In this document: positions 7,639 through 16,133 of the stretch, one piece after another | Position numbering within the stretch: the stretch's first letter is position 1 | Layout of the letters: each line of letters starts with the position of its first letter | Assembly: GCF_019511645.1 (NCBI RefSeq) | Contig: NZ_JAEUAX010000010.1 | Coordinates: forward strand, 62,001 to 126,000 | Length of the DNA: 64,000 bases | Source: Microbacterium ureisolvens | GTDB taxonomy: Bacteria > Actinomycetota > Actinomycetes > Actinomycetales > Microbacteriaceae | Direction: 5' to 3' | Made by a program: the position numbers and the translations under genes | The notes under the pieces: model-generated | What the model was told of the DNA's origin: nothing | The model's input: the letters and a program-made list of their open reading frames with translations, nothing else | The model's database searches: none

Positions 7639-9204
7639 TCAGCGACGGGCGCGTCGAAGGCTTTCGGGCGCGTCGACACCGAGTGTCTCACCGCGGAAGA
7701 ACGCCGGACGCTTGATCGCCTGCCAGATCATGATCACGACGCCCGCGAGGATCACCGTGACGCCGAGCACGAACACCAGGCCCAGGCCGAAGATGCTCGA
7801 TCCGCTGCCGTACGCCGGGTCCATCGAGTCGATGAGCGTCGTGACGAAGAGCACCGCGAGGATCGCGCCGCCGACCAGCGGGAACAGGAACGTGAAGAAG
7901 AAGCTGCGCACGGAGTCGAACCACTGCTTGCGGAAGTACCAGACGCACGCGAACGCGGTGAGGCCGTAGTAGAAGCAGATCATCATGCCCAGCGACAGGA
8001 TCGTGTCGGTGAGCACGTTCTCGCTCAGCACGCGCATGACCGCGTAGAAGACCGAGGCGACGATCGCCGAGACCACGGTGGCGTAACCCGGGGTGAAGAA
8101 CCGAGGGCTGACCCTCGCGAACTTCGGGGGAAGCGCGCCGTAGTGGCCCATCGCGAGGAGGGTGCGGGCGGGGCCCACCGCCGTCGACTGCAGCGAGGCC
8201 GCCGAGCTCGACAGCACCGCGAGCGACACGAGGAACGCCAGGGGCCCCAGGATCGGGTCGGAGAGGGCGAAGAAGACGTTCGCCGAGATGTCCTCGTTCG
8301 CAAGCCCCAGCGGACCGTCGCCGACGCCGGCGAACATGATGAGGCCGATCGACAGCAGGAGGTACAGCGACACCACGATCACGACGGTGAGCATCGCGGC
8401 GCGTCCCGGCGTCTTCTCGGGGTTCTTGGTCTCCTCGTTCATGGTGAGGACGACGTCCCAGCCCCAGAAGATGAAGATCGACAGCGAGAGGCCGGCGGCG
8501 AACGCACTGAAGGTCGGAACCTCGAGCGGGTTGAACCACGACCACGAGAACGCCGTGGGGTCGGGCGCGTCGCCCGAGACGGCCTTGACGATCGCGACGA
8601 TCGCGAACAGCACCAGCACGACGACCTGGAAGCCGACCAGGACGTACTGGAACTTCTGCGTGGTCTGCATGTCGCGGTACGACACCAGGGTGGCGCCGAG
8701 CATGAACAGCAGGCAGACGACCACGTTGATCAGCGGGTTGAACGCGAGATCGGCGATCTCGGGGTTGCCCGTCAGCTGCGAGATCAGCAGGAACAGGAAC
8801 TCCACGGCGATGCCCGCGAGGTTCGACAGCACGATCACCGTCGCCGCGACGAGGCCCCAGCCGGTCATCCAGCCGATCCACGGGCCGAAGGCCCGCACGC
8901 CCCATGTGAACGAGGTGCCCGAATCGGGCATCGCGCGGTTGAGCTCGCGGTAGCCGAACGCGGTCAGCAGCATCGGGATGAACCCGACGAGGATGATCGC
9001 GGGCACCTGCGTGCCGACGACGGCGACCGTCGGGCCGAGCGACGCGGTCAGCGTGTAGGCCGGGGCGATCGTGGAGATGCCGATGACCACGGCCCCCACG
9101 ACGCCGACGGCGCCGGCGCTCAGGCCCTTCTTGGACAGCTCCCCGGCGTGGGAACCGGAGGCCGGGGCGAGCGGCGCCGCAGCGCCGCGACTCTGTGAGC
9201 TCAT
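7639..9204 (-). CDS. APC-family amino acid/polyamine permease
   Basis: A 521-residue integral membrane protein with about 12 hydrophobic spans, typical of the APC superfamily. The first helix region GAVVIGISTIAPAYTLTASLG (about residues 37-57) carries the broken-helix substrate-binding motif. It overlaps the preceding universal stress gene by 4 bases (ATGA) and precedes gabD by 41 bases. Its place between putrescine oxidase and gabD suggests uptake of putrescine or GABA coupled to a proton or sodium gradient. Substrate cannot be read from sequence alone. Confidence 0.85.
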   Translation of the reverse strand: MSSQSRGAAAPLAPASGSHAGELSKKGLSAGAVGVVGAVVIGISTIAPAYTLTASLGPTVAVVGTQVPAIILVGFIPMLLTAFGYRELNRAMPDSGTSFTWGVRAFGPWIGWMTGWGLVAATVIVLSNLAGIAVEFLFLLISQLTGNPEIADLAFNPLINVVVCLLFMLGATLVSYRDMQTTQKFQYVLVGFQVVVLVLFAIVAIVKAVSGDAPDPTAFSWSWFNPLEVPTFSAFAAGLSLSIFIFWGWDVVLTMNEETKNPEKTPGRAAMLTVVIVVSLYLLLSIGLIMFAGVGDGPLGLANEDISANVFFALSDPILGPLAFLVSLAVLSSSAASLQSTAVGPARTLLAMGHYGALPPKFARVSPRFFTPGYATVVSAIVASVFYAVMRVLSENVLTDTILSLGMMICFYYGLTAFACVWYFRKQWFDSVRSFFFTFLFPLVGGAILAVLFVTTLIDSMDPAYGSGSSIFGLGLVFVLGVTVILAGVVIMIWQAIKRPAFFRGETLGVDAPESLRRARR

Positions 9205-10085
9205 GCGGGTGAGCCTTCCTGGCCACGCGTGCGGGGCACGACGACCATCGGGACGGGCAGCTCGTGCAGCATCTTCGCCGCGGTCGAGCCGAGGAACAGG
9301 CGCCGGGGCTGCGCGAGGCGGCTGGAGCCGACCACGGCCAGCTCCCCCGGCTCCCAGGCGAGGTGCGCGACAGCGTCTTCGATGCTGTCGCCGCGGGCGA
9401 CGACGACCTGCGCCCGAACACCGTCGGGCAGGGTGTCGAGCGCCTTGCCGAGCACGTCGTCGGCATGGGCGGCACCCGCGACACGGATGACGCCGGTGTC
9501 GACGGTGGCAGGGAGGTCCACCGAGACGAGGGACAGCAGGCGCAGCTCGGCGCCGGTCGCGGTGGCCAGCGCGATGCTCTCATCGAGCAGGGCGCTGGCG
9601 CCCGGGCGGGTGCCGATCGCGGCCGTGATGCGGGTCACCGCGGTGGCCTCCAGCCGGCGCGACCCCTCCGGTGCCAGCACGACGGGCACGTCGGAGGAAT
9701 GCAGCAGCTCGTTCGCGACCGTGCCCAGGCGGTGCCGCCCGCGCAGTCCGCCGTTGGCTGCGCCGACGACGATGTGGGACGCCTCGAGCTCGTGCGCGGC
9801 GAGGATCAGGCCCTCTGCGAAGGAATCCGCGAAGCGCACGTGCGAGGTGTGGGTCACAGCATCCGGAATCGATGCCGCCGCCTCGGCGAGCCAGGTCTCA
9901 GCCTGGGTCACGAGGTAGCGGTCGTATCCGGCGTCCGGCGGGGTGATCACGCTGCGGTCCTCGGCCGGCAGCACCAGCACGAGGTCGAGCGCCGCGCCGA
10001 GGGCGGAGGCGAGACGGCTGCCGAGGGCGACGGCGTCGGCTCCGGCATCCGTGGCGGTGTAGCCGACGACGATGCGCGCGCTCAT
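9201..10085 (-). CDS. Tandem universal stress protein (two UspA domains)
   Basis: A 294-residue protein from the ATG at 10085, whose ATGA overlaps the stop of putrescine oxidase. It holds two UspA domains of about 140 residues. The first begins SARIVVGYTATDAGADAV and ends with the nucleotide-binding pattern GAANGGLRGRHRLGTVANELL. The second ends with GSSRLAQPRRLFLGSTAAKML. The G-x2-G-x9-G-S/T pattern implies ATP binding, although the second copy is degenerate in its first half. Such proteins are linked to stress survival. Translational coupling inside a polyamine operon suggests a role tied to transport or oxidase-derived stress, but this is inference. Confidence 0.88.
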   Translation of the reverse strand: MSARIVVGYTATDAGADAVALGSRLASALGAALDLVLVLPAEDRSVITPPDAGYDRYLVTQAETWLAEAAASIPDAVTHTSHVRFADSFAEGLILAAHELEASHIVVGAANGGLRGRHRLGTVANELLHSSDVPVVLAPEGSRRLEATAVTRITAAIGTRPGASALLDESIALATATGAELRLLSLVSVDLPATVDTGVIRVAGAAHADDVLGKALDTLPDGVRAQVVVARGDSIEDAVAHLAWEPGELAVVGSSRLAQPRRLFLGSTAAKMLHELPVPMVVVPRTRGQEGSPA

Positions 10086-11443
10086 CCGCGGGCCGCCTCG
10101 ACGATGTTCGCCGCGGCCAGGCGACCCATGCGGATCGCGCCGTCGACGTGCTGGTAGCCGGCGCCCGCCATGTCGCTGCACGCGAAGTGGATCGGACCGA
10201 CCGCCGTGCGGAGGTCGGCGCCGTAGCGGTGCAGGCCCCCCATGTCGAAGCTGGCGGCGTAGGCGCCCCGCGTCCACTCCTCCGAGCCCCAGTCGCTCTC
10301 GTAGTAGACGACCGGGTTCTTCGCCTCAGGACCGTAGTAGTGCGAGAGCGACTCGAGGATGCGCTCCTTGCGCTCCTCGGCCGACACACGGAAGACGTCG
10401 TCGGCGTTGCGGTCCGACACGAAGCCCACGAGGGTGCCGCGCTCGTCGCCGTGGTTGGTGTTGTCGTACGCCTCGTGGGAGAGCTCGTACGGGCTGAAGG
10501 CGGTGCCCGAGAGGCCCTGCTCGCGCCAGAACGGGCGGTCGTAGACGGCGTGCACCTTGATCACGAAGCCCATCGAGATGTGCTGGTGCATCTGGTGCTG
10601 CAGCCGCGGGAGCGCCGGCACGAAAGAGATGCGGTTGTACAGCACCGGCGCGAGCGCGAGGATCACGTGGCGGGCCCGTACGCGGAGGTCGCCGTCGGCG
10701 TGCACCGTCACGCCCTCGTCGGACCACTCGATGGTCCGCACCGCGTGACCGAGGAGCACGTCGTCGCCCAGGCGCTCCGCCAGGAGCAGCGGAACCTGCT
10801 GCAGGCCGCCCACGACGCGCTTGTCGAGGATGAAGTCGGCGTCGACGAGGTGCGAGTACGAGCCGGCGGAGGCCGCCATGAGCAGCGACTGCAGCAGCGA
10901 GAAGGCGTGCGTCGGCTTGGTGAGCATGGCCGATCCGGTCGCGAACGCGAGGTTGCGGACCGCCTCGTCGTCGTCGGTCTGCGCCCGCAGCCAGGCATCC
11001 CACGAGATCGCGTCCCACTCGGCCGCCTTCTCGTGCGCCCACGGGCGGTCGGGGTCGATCTCGGCGACCATGGCGTCGAGACGCTCGGTGATCTCCGCGA
11101 TCACGCGCTCGGTCTCGGGGGCGACAGGGAACATGTCGCCGGTGAAGCGGGTGGCCGTGCCGTCGGGGCCGACATAGACGCTGTCGCCCTCGCGGTAGCG
11201 GCTGTAGGTCTCGAGCCCGAGCTCGGCGACGGTCTCGATCAGCGCGTCCTGGTCGGGCGAGACCCACTGTCCGCCGATCTCGAGCATGGCGCCGTCGATG
11301 ACGTCGGTCCAGAGGCGCCCGCCGACGCGGTCGCGCGCCTCGAGCACGACGACCGACAGCCCGGCCTTCTTCAGCTCGTTGGCGGCGGTGGTGCCGGCAG
11401 CGCCGGCGCCGACGATGACGACGTCGCGGGTCAGCTCGGTCAT
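10082..11443 (-). CDS. puo: Putrescine oxidase (flavin monoamine oxidase)
   Basis: A 453-residue protein from the ATG at 11443, supported by GAAGGAG six bases upstream. The dinucleotide-binding motif VVIVGAGAAG lies at 8-17, followed by ARDRVGGRLWTD and EIGGQWVSPDQD. Segments such as MLTKPTHAFS, DFILDKRVVGG, QHQMHQH, YDNTNHGDERGT and the C-terminal SDMAGAGYQHVDGA closely resemble the characterised actinobacterial putrescine oxidases of Rhodococcus and Kocuria. The enzyme converts putrescine to 4-aminobutanal, ammonia and hydrogen peroxide using FAD. It is followed by a universal stress protein, permease and gabD. Specificity within the diamine/monoamine oxidase family is inferred from resemblance. 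Confidence 0.88.
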   Translation of the reverse strand: MTELTRDVVIVGAGAAGTTAANELKKAGLSVVVLEARDRVGGRLWTDVIDGAMLEIGGQWVSPDQDALIETVAELGLETYSRYREGDSVYVGPDGTATRFTGDMFPVAPETERVIAEITERLDAMVAEIDPDRPWAHEKAAEWDAISWDAWLRAQTDDDEAVRNLAFATGSAMLTKPTHAFSLLQSLLMAASAGSYSHLVDADFILDKRVVGGLQQVPLLLAERLGDDVLLGHAVRTIEWSDEGVTVHADGDLRVRARHVILALAPVLYNRISFVPALPRLQHQMHQHISMGFVIKVHAVYDRPFWREQGLSGTAFSPYELSHEAYDNTNHGDERGTLVGFVSDRNADDVFRVSAEERKERILESLSHYYGPEAKNPVVYYESDWGSEEWTRGAYAASFDMGGLHRYGADLRTAVGPIHFACSDMAGAGYQHVDGAIRMGRLAAANIVEAARG

Positions 11444-11484
11444 TCGGACTCCTTCGTTCCTCAGGTCATTCATTGCGCACGAGA

Positions 11485-11528
11485 ACGGATGCTGCGGCCG
11501 CGGCGAGCGCGGCGGCCGCAGCATCCGT
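11485..11528 (-). terminator. Hairpin between gabT and putrescine oxidase
   Basis: A 16-bp perfect stem (ACGGATGCTGCGGCCG and its complement) with a 12-nt loop lies 2 bases after the gabT stop. It could end gabT transcription or only attenuate it. It is one of several hairpins in this window built on the GGATGC word. Confidence 0.75.
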
Positions 11529-11530
11529 CA

Positions 11531-12907
11531 TCAGTTGTCGGCCAGCGCAGCGGCGACGACGTCCAAGCCCTCGTGGAGCAGGTCGTCGGTGATCGACAGC
11601 GGCGGCAGGAAACGGATCACGTTCCCGTAGGTGCCGCAGGTGAGCACGATGACGCCCTGTGCGATGGACGCCTTCGCGACGGCGGCGGTGAGCGCGGCGT
11701 CCGGCTCACCCGTCGCCGGGTCGACGAACTCGGCGGCGATCATGGCGCCGTGGCCGCGTACGTCACCGACGCGCGGGTCGGCGCCCTGCAGGTCCTGCAG
11801 CCGGCCCTTCAGGATGGTCTCGATCTCGCGGGCGCGCTCGAGCATCCCGTCGTTCTCGAACACGTCGATCGCGGCGAGCGCCGCGGCGCAGGCGATGGGG
11901 TTGCCGCCGTACGTTCCGCCGAGGCCGCCCGCGTGCGAGGCGTCCATGATCTCGGCCCGGCCCGTCACGGCCGCCAGGGGCAGGCCCCCGGCGATGCCCT
12001 TGGCGGTCGTGATCAGGTCCGGCACGATGCCGAACAGGTCGCTCGCGAACATCTCGCCCGTGCGGGCGAACCCGGTCTGGATCTCGTCGGCGATGAACAC
12101 CACGTCGTTCGCGCGGCACCACTCGACGAGGGCGGGGAGGAACCCGTCGGCGGGAACGATGAAGCCCCCCTCGCCCTGGATGGGCTCGATGATGATCGCG
12201 GCGAGGTTGTCGGCGCCGACCTGCTTCTCGATCATCGAGATCGCCTTCTTGGCCGCCAGGCCCCCGTCGAGCCCGTCGCGGTAGGGGTATGACAGCGGGG
12301 CGCGGTAGATCTCCGATGCGAACGGGCCGAAGCCGCTCTTGTAGGGCATCGACTTCGCGGTGAGCGCCATCGTGAGGTTGGTGCGGCCGTGGTAGCCGTG
12401 GTCGAACGCGACGACGGCCTGCTTGCCGGTGTACTTGCGGGCGATCTTGACCGCGTTCTCCACCGCCTCGGCGCCCGAGTTGAACAGGGCGCTCTTCTTG
12501 GCGTGGTCACCCGGGGTGATGCGGTTGAGCGCCTCGGCGACCGACACGTACGAGTCATACGGGGCGATCATGAAGCACGTGTGGGTGAACTGCGCGACCT
12601 GCTCCTGCACCGCCGCGACCACCTTCGGGTGCGCGTTGCCGATCGTCGTCACCGCGATGCCCGAGCCCAGGTCGATGAGCGAGTTCCCGTCGGCGTCGAC
12701 GATGACGCCCCCGCCGGCTGCCACGGCCTGCACGGGCGCGGTGTGACCGACACCCGCGGCGACGGCATCTGCCTTGCGGTCGAGGAGCTCCTGCGAGCGG
12801 GGACCGGGGATGCTGGTGACCAGGCGGCGCTCCTGCGGAAGCGTCGGACCGCCGAGAGGCGTCTCGGCCTGGAGGATCGTGCTCTGCGTGTCGGCTGCGC
12901 TGCTCAT
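11531..12907 (-). CDS. gabT: 4-aminobutyrate aminotransferase
   Basis: A 458-residue class III PLP aminotransferase from the ATG at 12907. The start is supported by an N-terminus typical of actinobacterial GabT and by the divergent regulator. The PLP-binding aspartate is D274 in FIADEIQTGFARTG, and the Schiff-base lysine is K303 in TAKGIAGGLP. The cofactor-phosphate loop NSGAEAVENAVKIAR is near 143-157. It transfers the amino group of GABA to 2-oxoglutarate, giving succinic semialdehyde for GabD. It is the promoter-proximal gene of the putrescine/GABA block and is divergent from the PucR-type regulator, with 93 bases between them. 5-Aminovalerate could also be a substrate in this family. Confidence 0.9.
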   Translation of the reverse strand: MSSAADTQSTILQAETPLGGPTLPQERRLVTSIPGPRSQELLDRKADAVAAGVGHTAPVQAVAAGGGVIVDADGNSLIDLGSGIAVTTIGNAHPKVVAAVQEQVAQFTHTCFMIAPYDSYVSVAEALNRITPGDHAKKSALFNSGAEAVENAVKIARKYTGKQAVVAFDHGYHGRTNLTMALTAKSMPYKSGFGPFASEIYRAPLSYPYRDGLDGGLAAKKAISMIEKQVGADNLAAIIIEPIQGEGGFIVPADGFLPALVEWCRANDVVFIADEIQTGFARTGEMFASDLFGIVPDLITTAKGIAGGLPLAAVTGRAEIMDASHAGGLGGTYGGNPIACAAALAAIDVFENDGMLERAREIETILKGRLQDLQGADPRVGDVRGHGAMIAAEFVDPATGEPDAALTAAVAKASIAQGVIVLTCGTYGNVIRFLPPLSITDDLLHEGLDVVAAALADN

Positions 12908-12974
12908 GCTGGGGAGCGTATGTGGTGGCCGGGAGCCACCGCACCCTCCCGGGCGTACATTCTGTCCGGCCTGC

Positions 12975-12989
12975 TGTACGAGCCGTACA
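12975..12989. promoter_or_regulatory. Candidate operator between gabT and the PucR regulator
   Basis: TGTACG-AGC-CGTACA is an inverted repeat with 6-bp arms, 11 bases upstream of the regulator start. A nearby GCGTACATTC shares the GTACA half. The position in the short divergent region suggests a binding site for the adjacent PucR-type protein, which is inference. Confidence 0.45.
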
Positions 12990-13000
12990 CTCGGAGCATC

Positions 13001-14530
13001 ATGGACGCCGACGCCCCCACTCTTCGCGCCCTCCTCGCCCGGCGCGATCTCAAGCTCTCCCTCGCCGGCGACGACCACGAGCCGTCCGCTCTCGACCGCG
13101 CGATCCGCTGGGTGCACAGTTCGGATCTCGCCGACCCGACGCCCTTCCTCTCCGAGGGGCTCGTCCTGCTCACCACCGGCACCCAGTTCCCCCACGGCGA
13201 CGACGCCGACGCGGCCGCGGTCTACCGCTCGTATGTGCATCGGCTCGCGACGCGAGGGATCGTCGGCCTCGGCTTCGGCACCGAGGTCGTGCGCGACGGC
13301 ATCCCTCCTGCTCTCGTCGAGGCGTGCCGCGAGGAGCGGATTCCACTGTTCGAGGTGCCGTACCGCACTCCCTTCATCGCCGTGGCCCGGGCCAACGCGG
13401 AGGCCATCGCCGCCGAGGCGTACGCACGGCGCAGCTGGGCGCTGGCCGCGCAGCGCGCGATCGCCCTGGCGGCGCTGCGCCCCGACGGGCTCGGTGCGAC
13501 CGTCGCCGAGCTCGCGAAGCAGCTCGACACGTGGGTGGGCATGTTCGACGCCGCCGGCGAGCTGTCACGGGAGCATCCCGCCGGCGGCCTGGACTCCGAC
13601 ACCGCCGCGGCGTTGCAGCGCGAGGTCACCGGTGTGCTTCACCGCGGCGCGCGCGCCGGGTCCTCGCTGCACATCGGCGACACCCCCTTCACCCTGCAGA
13701 CCCTCGGCCGCGGCGGGCACCTCCGCGGCGTCATCGCCATCGCGGCCGGAGACCTCGACCAGGAGGGACGCGTCGTCGTCACCGCCGTCATCGCGATGGC
13801 GGGCCTCGCGCTCGAGCAGCAGCAGGGCCTCGGCCGCGCGCGCAGCGCGCTGCGCGCCGGCCTCGTGCAGTCGCTGCTCACCGGCGATCCCGCCCTCGCC
13901 CGCCGCACCTCGCGTGAGCTGTGGGGCCCGCTCCCCTCCGCTCCCGTTCTCGTGGGGATCACGGATGCCGCGGCCGCACGCGTCGACGGCATCGCCGAGC
14001 TGCTCGAGCTCTGGGCCGACGAGCGGCGCGGCGCCCTCTTCTTCGGTCGGGGCGAGGACGGCCTCGTGCTGGTCGTGCCCGCCGATGACCGCTCGAGCGT
14101 CGACGAGCTCGTCGCCCGCTTCGACGTGCGCGTCGGCCTGTCGGACCCGACCGGCTACGACGCCTTCGCCGCCGCGCTCGGGCAGGCGCGCGTCGCCCGG
14201 GACCGCGGCATCCGTCCCGTGACGCAGTTCGCGGAGGTCGCCCGCGCCGGTGTGCTGTCCGCGCTCACCGACGAAGCCCGCGCGCTGGCTCATGCGGAGC
14301 TCGCCCCGCTGTACGACCACGACGCCGCCCAGGGCACTCACCTCGTCGAGACGCTGAAGGTGTGGCTCGATGAGGACTGCTCCCACGAGGCATCCGCTCA
14401 GTCCCTCGGCGTGCACCGCCACACCGTGCGCACCCGACTCGCTCTGATCGAGCGCGTGCTGAGCCGCGACCTCGCGTCGTTCGCGACCCGCGCCGAGCTG
14501 TGGGCGGCGCTCCGCGCCCTCGACTCCTGA
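13001..14530 (+). CDS. PucR-family transcriptional regulator
   Basis: The ATG at 13001, with GGAG just upstream, gives 509 residues. Residues 1-130 form a PucR N-terminal domain (TLRALLARRDLKLSL, VHSSDLADPTPFLSEGLVLL). A variable middle region follows. The C-terminal helix-turn-helix HTH_30 (LKVWLDEDCSHEASAQSLGV, then HRHTVRTRLALIERVL) lies at about 450-490. Members activate catabolic genes for purines, polyamines, proline or GABA in response to a ligand. Being divergent from gabT and next to the putrescine genes, it most likely controls them. The ligand is unknown. Confidence 0.87.
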   Translation: MDADAPTLRALLARRDLKLSLAGDDHEPSALDRAIRWVHSSDLADPTPFLSEGLVLLTTGTQFPHGDDADAAAVYRSYVHRLATRGIVGLGFGTEVVRDGIPPALVEACREERIPLFEVPYRTPFIAVARANAEAIAAEAYARRSWALAAQRAIALAALRPDGLGATVAELAKQLDTWVGMFDAAGELSREHPAGGLDSDTAAALQREVTGVLHRGARAGSSLHIGDTPFTLQTLGRGGHLRGVIAIAAGDLDQEGRVVVTAVIAMAGLALEQQQGLGRARSALRAGLVQSLLTGDPALARRTSRELWGPLPSAPVLVGITDAAAARVDGIAELLELWADERRGALFFGRGEDGLVLVVPADDRSSVDELVARFDVRVGLSDPTGYDAFAAALGQARVARDRGIRPVTQFAEVARAGVLSALTDEARALAHAELAPLYDHDAAQGTHLVETLKVWLDEDCSHEASAQSLGVHRHTVRTRLALIERVLSRDLASFATRAELWAALRALDS

Positions 14531-14618
14531 CCCCCGCTCGGTCAGAGCGTCCCGGACGAAGGCTCGACGGGACGATCTGCGTCGCACCAAGACCCGCCCC
14601 GCACGGCAGGATGGGCGC

Positions 14619-16010
14619 ATGGGTGAGCCCGCGGTGTCCAACGGCGACGCGTCGTGGTGGTGGCGGAGCCTCGGGGGCACGCCCACGCCGCGCGCCGCGC
14701 TGCCGGGCGACACCGATGTCGACGTCGCCATCGTCGGCGGCGGCTACACCGGCCTGTGGACGGCCTACTACCTCAAGCGCGCGCAACCCGACCTGCGCGT
14801 GGTCGTGCTGGAGCAGCGGTTCGCGGGATTCGGGGCGTCCGGTCGCAACGGCGGGTGGCTCACCAACACGGTCACCGGGGGGCGCGAGCGCTACGCCGCG
14901 ACGCACGGCCGCGACGCCGCGATCGCGCAGCAGCGTGCGCTCAACGATGCAGTCGACGAGGTCATCGCCGTCGCCGCGCGCGAGGGTGTCGACGCCGACA
15001 TCGTCAAGGGAGGCGAGTTCGGCGTCGCCCGCACGCCCGCCCAGCTCGCGCGCCTGCGCGCGTCCGTCGCGACGGAGCAGGCCTGGCCGCACACGGATGT
15101 CGAGATGTGGGATGCTGCGGCCGCAGCATCCCGTATCCGCATCGCCGGAACGCTCGGCGCCGCATGGCACCCGCACTGCGCGCGGGTGCACCCGACGAAG
15201 CTCGTGCGCGGGCTCGCCGAAGCGGTCGAGCGGCTCGGCGTGCCCGTCTACGAGCAGACCCGCGTGCGCGAGATCGCCCCGGGCCGGGCGATCACCGACC
15301 GCGGCACGGTGCGCGCGACGCATGTGCTGCGCGCCACCGAGGGCTTCACGGCCGACCTCCGCGGCGAGCACCGGACCTGGCTGCCGATGAATTCGTCCAT
15401 GATCGTGACCGAGCCGCTGCCCGGCCGGATCTGGGATGCCGTCGGCTGGGACGGCCGCGAGACGCTCGGCGACTTCGCCCACGTGTACATGTACGCCCAG
15501 CGCACCGCCGACGACCGCATCGCGTTCGGCGGACGCGGAGTGCCCTACCGCTACGGCTCGCGCGTCGACGCCGACGGCACGACGCAGGCGCGCACGATCG
15601 CCTCGCTCACAAGGCTGCTGAGGGAGTTCTTCCCCGATGCCGAGGGCGTGCCGATCGCGCACGCCTGGGCGGGCGTGCTCGGGGTGTCGCGCGACTGGTC
15701 GGCCGCCGTCGTGCATGACCGCGCGACGGGGCTGGGCTGGGCCGGCGGGTACGTCGGCACCGGCGTCACGGCGACGAACCTCGCGGGCCGCACGCTCGCG
15801 GACCTCGTGCTCGGGCGCGACACCGCCCTCACCCGGCTCCCGTGGGTGGGGCACCGCAGCAGGCGCTGGGAGATCGAGCCCCTGCGGTGGACCGCCGTGA
15901 ACGCGATCTACGCCGCGTACCGGATGGCGGACCGGGCCGAGGCATCCCGATCCTCCGACCGCACCGCGTGGCCGGCGCACGTCGCCGATGTCGTCGCCGG
16001 CCGCCACTGA
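14619..16010 (+). CDS. FAD-dependent amine/amino-acid oxidoreductase (DAO fold, PuuB-like)
   Basis: A 463-residue protein. A tryptophan-rich N-terminus (WWWRSLGG) precedes the Rossmann motif DVAIVGGGYTGLWTAYYL (about 34-51), then EQRFAGFGASGRNGGWLTN and the C-terminal GLGWAGGYVGTGVTATNLAGRTLADL. This is the DAO family pattern shared with gamma-glutamylputrescine oxidase and related imino/amino acid oxidases. It lies 88 bases after the PucR gene on the same strand and may be part of the same unit. It could give a second route for oxidising an amine, but no glutamate-putrescine ligase is in the window. The gene contains a perfect 24-bp palindrome at 15109-15132. Confidence 0.8.
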   Translation: MGEPAVSNGDASWWWRSLGGTPTPRAALPGDTDVDVAIVGGGYTGLWTAYYLKRAQPDLRVVVLEQRFAGFGASGRNGGWLTNTVTGGRERYAATHGRDAAIAQQRALNDAVDEVIAVAAREGVDADIVKGGEFGVARTPAQLARLRASVATEQAWPHTDVEMWDAAAAASRIRIAGTLGAAWHPHCARVHPTKLVRGLAEAVERLGVPVYEQTRVREIAPGRAITDRGTVRATHVLRATEGFTADLRGEHRTWLPMNSSMIVTEPLPGRIWDAVGWDGRETLGDFAHVYMYAQRTADDRIAFGGRGVPYRYGSRVDADGTTQARTIASLTRLLREFFPDAEGVPIAHAWAGVLGVSRDWSAAVVHDRATGLGWAGGYVGTGVTATNLAGRTLADLVLGRDTALTRLPWVGHRSRRWEIEPLRWTAVNAIYAAYRMADRAEASRSSDRTAWPAHVADVVAGRH

Positions 16011-16091
16011 CCGCTTTCGATCGCATCGCGTTGTCCGCATCAGGAGATGCGGCCTACGCAGGACGATGCGCGCGGAAACATCCTGCCTTCG

Positions 16092-16109
16092 CCAGATCTC
16101 CTGATCTGG
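16092..16109. terminator. Weak hairpin between convergent genes
   Basis: CCAGATC-TCCT-GATCTGG forms a 7-bp stem in the 123-base gap between two convergent genes. It may serve as a bidirectional terminator. Confidence 0.4.
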
Positions 16110-16133
16110 GAGACAGCCCGGAGAGCGGAGTGC

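Noticed and set aside
7597..9198. 533-residue plus-strand ORF opposite the APC permease
   Set aside because: Composition is repetitive Arg/Glu/Asp/His typical of an antisense shadow in GC-rich DNA, and the opposite strand encodes a clear permease.
10148..12292. 714-residue plus-strand ORF opposite putrescine oxidase and gabT
   Set aside because: It spans a terminator and two well-recognised genes on the other strand and has no domain signature.
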